From positions 2,905,001 to 2,969,000 of the forward strand of contig NZ_LN614830.1 in the NCBI RefSeq assembly GCF_000953635.1: a stretch of 64,000 bases of DNA, read 5' to 3'. Under the pieces are notes generated by a model. It had not been told where the DNA came from. It ran no database searches and saw nothing but the letters and a program-made list of their open reading frames with translations. Position numbers and translations under genes: made by a program. Source of the stretch: Legionella micdadei. GTDB lineage: Bacteria; Pseudomonadota; Gammaproteobacteria; Legionellales; Legionellaceae. Numbering within the stretch: the first letter of the stretch is position 1; each line of letters begins with the position of its first letter. Positions 18,183 to 26,007 of the stretch are shown here, one piece after another.

Positions 18183-19277
18183 CTATATTGTTAGGCAATA
18201 ATCAATAATTGCGCTTGCCATCTCTTCAGTTGTACTTTGGCCACCCAGATCATAGCTAACAAAACGGCGTTCTTTTATTACTTGCTTTACTGCCCGTTTT
18301 ACTTTGTCCGCTTGTTTTGCATAACCAAAATGGTTCAACAAAAGACCAATCGTTAGGAACATTGCACTTGGATTAGCGCGGTGGGCTTTGATTCGCGGGG
18401 CACTCCCATGAACTGGTTCAAAATAACCACCGTGTTGACCTATGTTAGCACTTGGAGCAAACCCAAGGCCACCCATTACCCCAGCGCCAACATCGGACAA
18501 AATGTCACCGAACATATTTTCGGCAACAATGACACCGAACTCCTCCGGGCGCCTCACTAACCATAACCCTACTGCATCAACATTTAAAATATCTGCTTTA
18601 ATATGAGGATAATCACTAGCCACCGATTCAAACAGTTCACGCGCGAAAGCACCGCTTTGACGCAGCACATTCGGCTTATCCGCTAAAGTAACACGCGTCA
18701 TCTTATGACGAACTGCATAATCGAAAGCGAACCTAAAAATGCGGGTTAACCCTTTTTTAGTTTGCAAGCGTAAGCTGCAACTAATCTCATTATTTGGCGT
18801 CTCTTGCCAAGCTTGCTTTTCCTGTAACAGACTTTGAAGCGCTGCGGGAAGGGGATAATAATCAAATCCGGAGTATAGTCCTTCTGTGTTTTCCCTGATT
18901 ACACAAAAATTAAAATCTGGACCTTCCGCTTTTATATTAAAACAAGGCCTAACATTTGCGAATAAATCCAATTGCTGTCTCAGTTGTATGATCGGAGAGA
19001 CATAATGCAACTTCGCATGATTTAATTCGATGGCTAATTCAGCCTTGGCCTCTCGTTCAGGCTTGCTCGTTGTTGCACCAAGTAGTGTTGCATCCGCTTG
19101 TTTAATAAGCGCCCACGTCCTTTCTGGTATTGGATTTCCTTCTTTTTGCCAAAATGTCCAACCAATATCACCAAAGCTTAATTCCGCTGGGATATCAAGT
19201 GCTTTAAAAACAGGTATTGCCGCCATTGTCACATCCGCGCCAATACCATCCCCTGGCAAAACTGCTATCTTTATCAA
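18183..19277 (-). CDS. Isocitrate/isopropylmalate dehydrogenase-family enzyme
   Basis: 364 residues of the beta-decarboxylating dehydrogenase family, which oxidises a 2-hydroxy acid and loses CO2. Seen: 'VLPGDGIGADV' at the start, 'RENTEGLYSG' (about 127-136), the Lys/Asn of 'LADKPNVLR', metal-binding aspartates in 'NMFGDILSDVGAG', and 'PVHGSAPRIKAHRANPSA' replacing the usual 'HGSAPDIAGK'. The altered segment suggests a substrate other than isocitrate or isopropylmalate. The start is TTG with GGAG 8 nt upstream, three bases after the hydrolase stop. No leu or lys genes are near, so housekeeping amino-acid synthesis is unlikely. Confidence 0.88.
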   Translation of the reverse strand: MIKIAVLPGDGIGADVTMAAIPVFKALDIPAELSFGDIGWTFWQKEGNPIPERTWALIKQADATLLGATTSKPEREAKAELAIELNHAKLHYVSPIIQLRQQLDLFANVRPCFNIKAEGPDFNFCVIRENTEGLYSGFDYYPLPAALQSLLQEKQAWQETPNNEISCSLRLQTKKGLTRIFRFAFDYAVRHKMTRVTLADKPNVLRQSGAFARELFESVASDYPHIKADILNVDAVGLWLVRRPEEFGVIVAENMFGDILSDVGAGVMGGLGFAPSANIGQHGGYFEPVHGSAPRIKAHRANPSAMFLTIGLLLNHFGYAKQADKVKRAVKQVIKERRFVSYDLGGQSTTEEMASAIIDYCLTI

Positions 19278-19280
19278 GGA

Positions 19281-19979
19281 CTAAGCTCCACAACTTAATT
19301 GTTCTAAGATGAGACTCTTACAATAATCTTGGTTATCTTGTAGAACCCTCATGCTCGCTTCAGGAACAATGACCAAGCGCCCAACTTTCGGCGTTATGAC
19401 GTTATTTCTATTAACCAAATTTGAAAACTCACCAATTAAATGCAAATGATCAACCGTTGAATTGTTAAGAATCTCTGTTGAATCGGTCTCTAAAACACGC
19501 TGCAACCCAAAAATTAAGCGCTTTGACGCGATTTCTAGGTTATATCTTTGATAATCAATTTGCGGTGCCTTATTTGGGAAAAAAACATGATCATAAAGCC
19601 CTTCAAGTGCTTCCACAACGCGATTTCCTTTGCATAGCCGAATTACTTTGCCTAATTTTTCCTGCAATTGGTCATCAGCAAAAGTTGGGGTGGAAAATAG
19701 GACAATCGGCTTTTTCACCTGCTCAAAAAGAACAAAGCATTGCTGAAGGATAACCCCACCAAAAGAGAATCCAAAAAACGCATCATAATTGACAAGTTGC
19801 TTCTCTAATTCGTTTTGCCAAAGTCGATAGTAACCTTCGTTAGGAAGGTTGTCGGCAACGCTCAACGGGTCTACGAAATCAATCTGAAATTCGCAGTTAA
19901 GAAATGACAAGGTCTTGGCTATGTCTTCAATATCAGATTCTTGAGGCATTACTGGGGCAAGAGTTAGTATTTTTTTCAT
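19281..19979 (-). CDS. Alpha/beta-hydrolase-like protein
   Basis: 232 residues. 'GFSFGG' near residue 75 is a nucleophile elbow (G-x-S-x-G-G), and the order of hydrophobic strands fits a compact alpha/beta hydrolase such as a thioesterase. I do not see a convincing catalytic Asp or His near the C-terminus, so the triad may be incomplete or unusual. It lies 32 bp after the aldolase gene and 3 bp before the dehydrogenase start. In this setting it could release or trim an activated intermediate; that is inference. Confidence 0.65.
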   Translation of the reverse strand: MKKILTLAPVMPQESDIEDIAKTLSFLNCEFQIDFVDPLSVADNLPNEGYYRLWQNELEKQLVNYDAFFGFSFGGVILQQCFVLFEQVKKPIVLFSTPTFADDQLQEKLGKVIRLCKGNRVVEALEGLYDHVFFPNKAPQIDYQRYNLEIASKRLIFGLQRVLETDSTEILNNSTVDHLHLIGEFSNLVNRNNVITPKVGRLVIVPEASMRVLQDNQDYCKSLILEQLSCGA

Positions 19980-20011
19980 TTTATTTTCAATTTGAAGCGG
20001 TTGTTTATCGA

Positions 20012-20896
20012 TTATAACGTTTCTTTATAGATTTTAAGATCCGCTGTTGAGAAGTCAGAAATCCCTCTAATAAACTCATCCATCTCAATGCCCTCATGAC
20101 CAATCCCTAGGGCGCTGCGGACGTAATTTGCTGCGGCTAAAATTTCTGGTAATTTATATTTCTTTATGTCTATTGCATGCAAATAAGCGATAAAAAACTC
20201 CGTTTTGAGGTTACCTATCCCTTTGCCCATCCCTGCAAGCGACACATCGATATACTGAGCACCGTGACTCAAAGCAGCTAAAGCATTTGCTTGCGCCAAC
20301 CCTAAATTGTCATGAGCATGAAATCCAAAAGGAATAGGATACTGTTTAGTGTATTTTTTATAAATCGCTTGTATTCTTGAAGGCAGCATGCTGCCATTTG
20401 AATCTGCGAAATAAATCATATTAGGATTATGACAAGAAAGAACCTCGACCGCCTGATCTAATTCATTTTCCTTATAATAAGACATGTGAATTAAATTGGC
20501 TGACGTTTCTAAATCTAACTCCTTCGCCCAAGAAAGAACAGGATATGCCGACTCTACCTGGCCCTTAGCAATGCAAATTCTCAGCAGCGTAATTCCGCAC
20601 GCTTTTAATTCTTCAAGATCACGCTTTTTAACATTTTCAGGGTGTGCCATGACTGCAATCTTTGCATTTTTTATTAATGACCGACAAAAAAGAAGGTACT
20701 CTTTTTCACAAAGTCCAGCCCTGCCTAAATTTTCAATCGGATGCAAAGAACCGTTGCGATAACCTATTTCAATGTATTCAAGACCTGATTGATCAAGCAA
20801 CTTTAAGATTTCTTCTAAGTCCTTGTCATTAAAATGAAAATTCGTTCGATGGCCACCATCTCTTAATGATGCATCTAAAACTTTGATTATATCCAT
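20012..20896 (-). CDS. DmpG-like aldolase (DRE-TIM metallolyase)
   Basis: 294 residues similar to 4-hydroxy-2-oxovalerate aldolase. 'DASLRDGGHRTNFHF' at residues 8-22 carries the metal-binding Asp, the catalytic Arg and the His that marks the DmpG branch. 'FGFHAHDNLGLA' near 195 supplies the metal-binding H-x-H. These enzymes cleave or form a C-C bond using a pyruvate enolate. The usual partner, acylating aldehyde dehydrogenase DmpF, is absent, so a synthetic rather than catabolic role is plausible. It follows the ATP-grasp gene by 34 bp. Confidence 0.82.
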   Translation of the reverse strand: MDIIKVLDASLRDGGHRTNFHFNDKDLEEILKLLDQSGLEYIEIGYRNGSLHPIENLGRAGLCEKEYLLFCRSLIKNAKIAVMAHPENVKKRDLEELKACGITLLRICIAKGQVESAYPVLSWAKELDLETSANLIHMSYYKENELDQAVEVLSCHNPNMIYFADSNGSMLPSRIQAIYKKYTKQYPIPFGFHAHDNLGLAQANALAALSHGAQYIDVSLAGMGKGIGNLKTEFFIAYLHAIDIKKYKLPEILAAANYVRSALGIGHEGIEMDEFIRGISDFSTADLKIYKETL

Positions 20897-20930
20897 TGTA
20901 ATACTACCACTTTCTCTTTGAGCCTATTGC

Positions 20931-22010
20931 TTAGCCAAAGTAGATAAATAATTCATAGAGAAGGCCCAAAAATATTACAAAAAAAATACTTTTTGTATAA
21001 AAATTAACCTTCTTATTAGTATATAGCACATGCAGGTAAGAAAGAGGATGGCGATATATAAGGCTACGCATGATCTTTTTCGTCACGCGAATAGGAATGC
21101 CGCTCATTGGAATTTCATGAATTCTGATACTAGGATTAACATTCATCTCAATAATGACGCCTTTTGATTCTTCAATTGGAACATTAATATCTTCGCATTC
21201 GACATCAATACCAACTAGATCTAAATTTAATATCGTTGCAGCGCGGATGAGCAACTTACTATTTTCTTTACAGATTTGCTTTCCAAGCGATTTAAAAGTA
21301 CCCCCTCTTGTCGCGTTGCAAGTATAAGCTAAAGAGACTCGCTCGTCTTTAGAAGGAATATAATCTACTCCTAATTTCAATTCATTTAATTTGATATAGC
21401 ATTCCTCATCGATCACAATATTTCCCAAGGCATTATTCAGCTTTGCACGCTGCGCATTGGTACGTTTAACCAATTGTTCTATCGTGTGTTTACCATCACC
21501 AACCACATGGGCAGGATATCTGCGGACGACTCCAATTACCCGCTGATTAAAGACAAGCACCCGATAAGACTTTAACCCAGCGTGAAACTCTTCTATGCTT
21601 AGGTATTCATAAAATGGGAAAGTATTCTCTAGATATCGTTTTAATTGCCCGATGTTTTGAATATTACATAGGACATCACGGCCTCGGTAACCATTCTTTG
21701 TGGGCTTTGCAACTAAAGGGAAGGTCAGATCTGCTATTCTTGACTCAAGCTCACCTTTTTCAAATTCATTTGCATGCAATACAGTTGCTTTAGGGACCGG
21801 AATTCCTCCTCTTTCTAGCACTTTATTCATGCAATACTTATTTAAGGCAATACTTGCACAGCAATAATCATTAAATGGAGCATCACCCCCACGGAAATAG
21901 TAATGCTTTTTACCTAGCCTTACTGCAAATCCTTCAATCGTGTTAATCAATTCGGTAGGGAGTAATAAATCTAATGCGCTTTGGTAATAAAGTTCTGCAT
22001 TCTTATCTAT
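20931..22010 (-). CDS. Membrane-anchored ATP-grasp ligase (CphA/GshF-like)
   Basis: ATP-grasp enzyme joining a carboxylate to an amine or similar nucleophile through an acyl phosphate. Seen: ATP-binding Lys in 'PLVAKPTKNGYRGRD', 'IEEFHAGLKSYRVLV', 'RRYPAHVVGDGKHTI' (shared with cyanophycin synthetase and GshF), and metal ligands in 'IIEMNVNPSIRIHE'. A hydrophobic segment close to the C-terminus (last ~20 residues) should anchor it in the membrane. The start is uncertain: the frame is open to a TAG near 22050 with no ATG or GTG. An ATA at 22010 is preceded by AAGAGGA at 7 nt and gives 359 residues; a TTG at 21950 gives 339 but has no ribosome site. First gene of the cluster. Confidence 0.8.
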   Translation of the reverse strand: MDKNAELYYQSALDLLLPTELINTIEGFAVRLGKKHYYFRGGDAPFNDYCCASIALNKYCMNKVLERGGIPVPKATVLHANEFEKGELESRIADLTFPLVAKPTKNGYRGRDVLCNIQNIGQLKRYLENTFPFYEYLSIEEFHAGLKSYRVLVFNQRVIGVVRRYPAHVVGDGKHTIEQLVKRTNAQRAKLNNALGNIVIDEECYIKLNELKLGVDYIPSKDERVSLAYTCNATRGGTFKSLGKQICKENSKLLIRAATILNLDLVGIDVECEDINVPIEESKGVIIEMNVNPSIRIHEIPMSGIPIRVTKKIMRSLIYRHPLSYLHVLYTNKKVNFYTKSIFFVIFLGLLYELFIYFG

Positions 22011-22258
22011 TGCGGAATCCTCTTGCGAAAATTTAAGGTAATCCTAGCATATTTTAGAGAGGAGGGAACCTTCCCCAAAGCACGAACAGGGTAATTGCAT
22101 ACAACAAAATTTTTAATCAATTGAAATAATTATGGTAACTCCTCAGGTACATCATCCTAAGCACGTCTTTTTACGCGAAGGATCACGTGGGGTAGCTCTC
22201 TCTAATATATCCTTGTTATAAATTTTTCCATTCAGGACTAAATGCGAGTTTTATTTAC

Positions 22259-22816
22259 TTAGCCTCCTTGAATTGATTCAGAACAAGATGCAGCGACTGA
22301 ATCAATTTGAGCGTCATATTCTTTATCAGTCATGTTGCTCGAATTCTTAAGGAGTGCCACTAATTTAGGTTGCGAACAATTACAAAAATTTGTGGCGGTT
22401 TCTTTTGCTTGGTCTGTCATTTTGGGATAAATAAGATTCCAAGTATCCTGGCAGAATTGGCTTATATCTTTATCACTAGCTTTATCTAAGCCAACCTCTT
22501 CTTCTAGAGAATCCATCGTATTGTGCAATAGAGTGCGGGACATACAAACTTGAATTGCTTTATCGACAGCCGCATCAGTATCTAAAGGTTGGGTTAAAGC
22601 ACAAGCGCAATACTTTTCCCCAAAATTTTTATAACCTGCCATATTGCCCACGTCACTTACCCTTTTCATCCAAGATGAAAGGCAAATTGCCTGAAATGAC
22701 TCTGCTTGTTTATTCGTATCATCATCCGTTTCAGCAGAGGTCATGAGTGGTAAAAAACAAGTGATGATAGCCGCTAAGATCAAGGCAGGACTTATTTTTG
22801 ATTGATGCAACCGCAT
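22259..22816 (-). CDS. Secreted protein with two four-cysteine modules
   Basis: 185 residues with a signal peptide (about 1-28, ending TSAET). The mature part contains two similar halves, each with the spacing C...CxC...C: Cys at 'AICLSSW', 'YCACA', 'QVCMSR' and again at 'QFCQDTW', 'FCNCSQ', 'ASCSES'. All eight cysteines could form disulfides in the periplasm or outside. I recognise no family. A strong ribosome site (GGAGGGAG) precedes the ATG. It lies alone upstream of the ATP-grasp cluster. Confidence 0.75.
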   Translation of the reverse strand: MRLHQSKISPALILAAIITCFLPLMTSAETDDDTNKQAESFQAICLSSWMKRVSDVGNMAGYKNFGEKYCACALTQPLDTDAAVDKAIQVCMSRTLLHNTMDSLEEEVGLDKASDKDISQFCQDTWNLIYPKMTDQAKETATNFCNCSQPKLVALLKNSSNMTDKEYDAQIDSVAASCSESIQGG

Positions 22817-22912
22817 AATGCTCCCTCCATTGGATAATGATTAATCCTTCATGTTGTCCGATTTATCATAGCTGAAAGAGAATAAATAAGCTAATTCAGA
22901 CATTAATCCGGT

Positions 22913-23611
22913 TTAGGCATAATGCAACATTTTAAGCTGGGCTACCATTTCTCCGTAGCCCGATTCGATATTAATGTAATTTTTTGTGGCAAGATAATAA
23001 GAAAGAGATCCATCATCCTGAGCATGGTTAGACTGTAGGGCAACATTGAAATTAAGTCGCTTTAGCCGCTCATAATCTTCTTTTTTAGTCACAAAATAAA
23101 AATTTCGGTGATTCGTGAAAGCCCGATAGTGGAGGGCTTTCGCATCTTTAGCCAAAGAACGGTTAGGGAAATACTCTTTGATGGAATAATTCCGATTATT
23201 GTGCACAGCAATCACTTTGCCTTTAGGCAATAATCGAATAATTTTATTCGCCAACTTTTTGACCTCTCTATGAGCAGCCAACGAATAAGGTCCATATTTT
23301 TTCAGCGTCCTTTTTATACCTTTGTCAGTAAAAATGCGGTTAGGGTCAAACTCGTAATGAACACCCCTTAAGTAAAATTCAACATTGCGTTTGCCGGAGT
23401 GCTTAAGGGTGATCAATGATCCACCCTCCCGCTTAATAAAACATTTAGCAGCAGCTAACGCAGTAAATTCACTCTCATGCAGGTGAACAAACGTTTTGCC
23501 CCGGCCGTGTAATTTTATCACCCTAACTTTCGTATCACCCAATTTAACCACATGCGTTTGCGCATGAACTAAGCTGCTAACGATCAAAAACAGGTATAAA
23601 AAATATTTCAT
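22913..23611 (-). CDS. Secreted protein with M14-like metallohydrolase pattern
   Basis: 232 residues with a short signal peptide (about 1-17, ending LVHAQ). 'VHLHESEFTA' gives an H-x-x-E pair, 'VIAVHNN' a later His, and 'INIESGYGE' a Glu near the C-terminus, the order of zinc ligands and catalytic Glu in M14 carboxypeptidase-like enzymes. 'FDPNRIF' is a striking conserved-looking motif. The chain is strongly basic. A periplasmic zinc amidase or carboxypeptidase is possible, but the assignment is by pattern only. Confidence 0.6.
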   Translation of the reverse strand: MKYFLYLFLIVSSLVHAQTHVVKLGDTKVRVIKLHGRGKTFVHLHESEFTALAAAKCFIKREGGSLITLKHSGKRNVEFYLRGVHYEFDPNRIFTDKGIKRTLKKYGPYSLAAHREVKKLANKIIRLLPKGKVIAVHNNRNYSIKEYFPNRSLAKDAKALHYRAFTNHRNFYFVTKKEDYERLKRLNFNVALQSNHAQDDGSLSYYLATKNYINIESGYGEMVAQLKMLHYA

Positions 23612-23679
23612 ATTTGCTGATTAACTTTAAATTGACCAATTATTATACTTTGTTCGGCGCAATTTAGGCAACTTCTCTT

Positions 23680-25191
23680 TTAATTGCAGTTACGCTTATA
23701 AGCTGCGACTAAACTATTAGAGTTGGATACTGGCAAATCAGTATCTGCGCTCCACATGATTGCTCCTTTCAATCCTTTCTTTTTCACAAATTCGCACACG
23801 GATTTAACGACTTCCGGAGACTGATACCCCACAAATTGCTTACTAGAGGAATTATAGAGATAAGCTCCGGTAATAAATGATTTATTTTCGACATCCAGTG
23901 CATGAACAAGATAACGCGTGTAACCCAGCTCCTTGATTACTCTGTCGACTGATTTATAAGGGAGCATTCCTGCCTGATTGGTATAGGTTGCCGCAAATTG
24001 ACTGGCACCTGTCCAGGGTTGTTCAAAGCCTGGATGCTCGCTATCCTCCCCTTGCTCAACACCCGCAAATCCTCGCCCATAAGCTGCAAGACCGATTTGC
24101 AATTTTTCTTTTGGCATTCCATAAGCCAACACTTGTTCAGTGACCGAGTCCGTAGCGTAAGTTATTGCAAATTCATCTTTACGGCTGGTTTCGGGTTGCC
24201 TAAGATATGCATGAATGGAAGTATAAGGATCGCTATCATGACTCCAAGGACCATGCAAATCATAAGTCATTAAATTAACGCTGTCAGCGTACTGCGAAAT
24301 TTGCTTAAACCAGCCCCCCTCCACCGACTGATTAATCGCTTCTAAGTACTCTTTATTTACCGTGATAGTTACAGAAACATAAGTCTCAGCCCCTAAAGTT
24401 TGTCGGCTGGCTTTAACTAGCTCATACAACCGTTTATAGTCGGCCAACGTCTTCGTATCAGGAGGTAATTGCGCCCCCGTTTGTAAATTAATAGGCGGTT
24501 CGAAATCATAATCCACTCCTTTTAAATTCTTAAAATGCCCCACCCATGATTTAAATTGATTTAAAAATTTGTTTTGATTGGCAAAAATCGCATCGAACGT
24601 GTAACTGCTAATCCCTTTATTACTCACTGTATTTGCACCGCCTATGGCAATGATCCGTTTTGATGCGTACTTGTTTGAATTAATAAAAGCACCAAAACTA
24701 TTAAGCTGGCCTACCCCTTTTTGATCTGTGTAGGTAAATAGCTCCTTTACACCGGTATTCCCATTGACTTGCACTGACGAACAAGCCCCTTCATTCGCAC
24801 GGCAAAACATTAAGAAATCATTGCTTTCAGGCGGTAAAGATACCCAGGAAGCTTCAAATGGCAATTCGCCCCAAAGATCAGAAAAATGCATTAAGCCATC
24901 CCAGGCATTAGGGATCTGGTATTGTGCTTGGTTAGGATCCTTGCTATTCCAGACCTGCATAAAACTCCAAGCTACTACCTCTGCATTGTTAAATTGGGCG
25001 ACCATATCCTGATTGAATACATACTTTAATTGGCCATACGGTTGGCCATTTTTATAGGCCCCGTCGTACTCGTAAGGATTATCACCATACATCGACCATC
25101 CAGTGGTATAGAGTGTCAGTGATGAATTAGCTGCAATAGGAAAAAATAAGACAGCTAATGCGGATAACATGATTGATTTGTGCGTCTTCAT
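23680..25191 (-). CDS. GH18 chitinase
   Basis: 503 residues from the ATG at 25191, which has AAGAGG 5 nt upstream; an in-frame GTG two codons earlier is less well placed. A signal peptide (about 1-24, ending AANSS) is followed by a GH18 barrel. The catalytic signature is 'GVDYDFEPP' (D-x-D-x-E) near residue 215, and 'VNLMTYDLHGPW' supplies the usual M-x-Y-D. C-terminal 'GAIMWSADTD' is the closing strand with the conserved Trp. It would hydrolyse chitin or related beta-1,4-GlcNAc polymers; export through type II secretion is likely in Legionella. Confidence 0.9.
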   Translation of the reverse strand: MKTHKSIMLSALAVLFFPIAANSSLTLYTTGWSMYGDNPYEYDGAYKNGQPYGQLKYVFNQDMVAQFNNAEVVAWSFMQVWNSKDPNQAQYQIPNAWDGLMHFSDLWGELPFEASWVSLPPESNDFLMFCRANEGACSSVQVNGNTGVKELFTYTDQKGVGQLNSFGAFINSNKYASKRIIAIGGANTVSNKGISSYTFDAIFANQNKFLNQFKSWVGHFKNLKGVDYDFEPPINLQTGAQLPPDTKTLADYKRLYELVKASRQTLGAETYVSVTITVNKEYLEAINQSVEGGWFKQISQYADSVNLMTYDLHGPWSHDSDPYTSIHAYLRQPETSRKDEFAITYATDSVTEQVLAYGMPKEKLQIGLAAYGRGFAGVEQGEDSEHPGFEQPWTGASQFAATYTNQAGMLPYKSVDRVIKELGYTRYLVHALDVENKSFITGAYLYNSSSKQFVGYQSPEVVKSVCEFVKKKGLKGAIMWSADTDLPVSNSNSLVAAYKRNCN

Positions 25192-25268
25192 AACCACCTC
25201 TTCGTCATTAATTGTGCAAATTTTATCTTTAGAGGTAATTACTGAACCACTGATATTTTTGACAGGGG

Positions 25269-26006
25269 TTATAAAGTGAGCAATTGCTCTTCTAAAGCCT
25301 TTGCCAGCGATTGATATTTATTTTTCGTACCTAGTTTTTTATTTATTTTTTGGATATGAAAATTAATTGTCCTTTCACTTAACTCCAGCAATTGTGCCAT
25401 TTGTTTTACTGAATAATGTTTGGCAATAAGTAGTAAACATTGAATTTCGCGCTGCGTTAAGCGAAATGATTGTTTCTCTTGTGTTTCATTAAGAAGATGA
25501 ATTTGAATGTAATGATAATAAAGATGAGCTGCAACAAACAATTCGTACTGTAAACCCTGTTGCTGAAGAATGCTCTGCTCATTTTGCATTTGCACTAGCA
25601 GTAAAATTGCAAAATTATTCTGTGGACCATGAATAGGTATTGACAGCCCTGCCTTAGTACCAAAAGCAATCGAATCTAAGCGCATTTTCCGCTCCGTTGC
25701 AGAAATAGCCTGGGTTAATTGTTGTTTGATATCCCAATAAATCGGTAAATGGCTGTTATACACAAAACTTAGAGTACTATCGATACCATGATAGTGTTCA
25801 GCAAGATAATGCTTATGCCAGTCTTTAAAATTAGCCGAGCTCATGTCGTATTTTAATTTATTAGCGGAATTTGGATGATAAGCATAATAGGTGAAAGAAA
25901 AAGTCGTTATGCCTTTTTTATTTAAATAACGCTCTAAAGCGTGATCACATTGATTAATTAGATTGGCTTGTGCGAGTTCATTTTCAAATTGCTTTAAATC
26001 CCACAT
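25269..26006 (-). CDS. LuxR-family transcriptional regulator
   Basis: 245 residues. The C-terminal ~65 residues form a LuxR-type helix-turn-helix ('LTQREIQCLLLIAKHYSVKQ' then 'LSERTINFHIQKINKKLG'). The N-terminal ~170 residues resemble the autoinducer-binding domain, though I cannot confirm ligand residues. No luxI gene is in the window, so it is an orphan, as is common in Legionella. It follows the MFS gene by one base and is probably co-transcribed, suggesting it may control that transporter. Confidence 0.85.
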   Translation of the reverse strand: MWDLKQFENELAQANLINQCDHALERYLNKKGITTFSFTYYAYHPNSANKLKYDMSSANFKDWHKHYLAEHYHGIDSTLSFVYNSHLPIYWDIKQQLTQAISATERKMRLDSIAFGTKAGLSIPIHGPQNNFAILLLVQMQNEQSILQQQGLQYELFVAAHLYYHYIQIHLLNETQEKQSFRLTQREIQCLLLIAKHYSVKQMAQLLELSERTINFHIQKINKKLGTKNKYQSLAKALEEQLLTL

Positions 26007-26007
26007 G

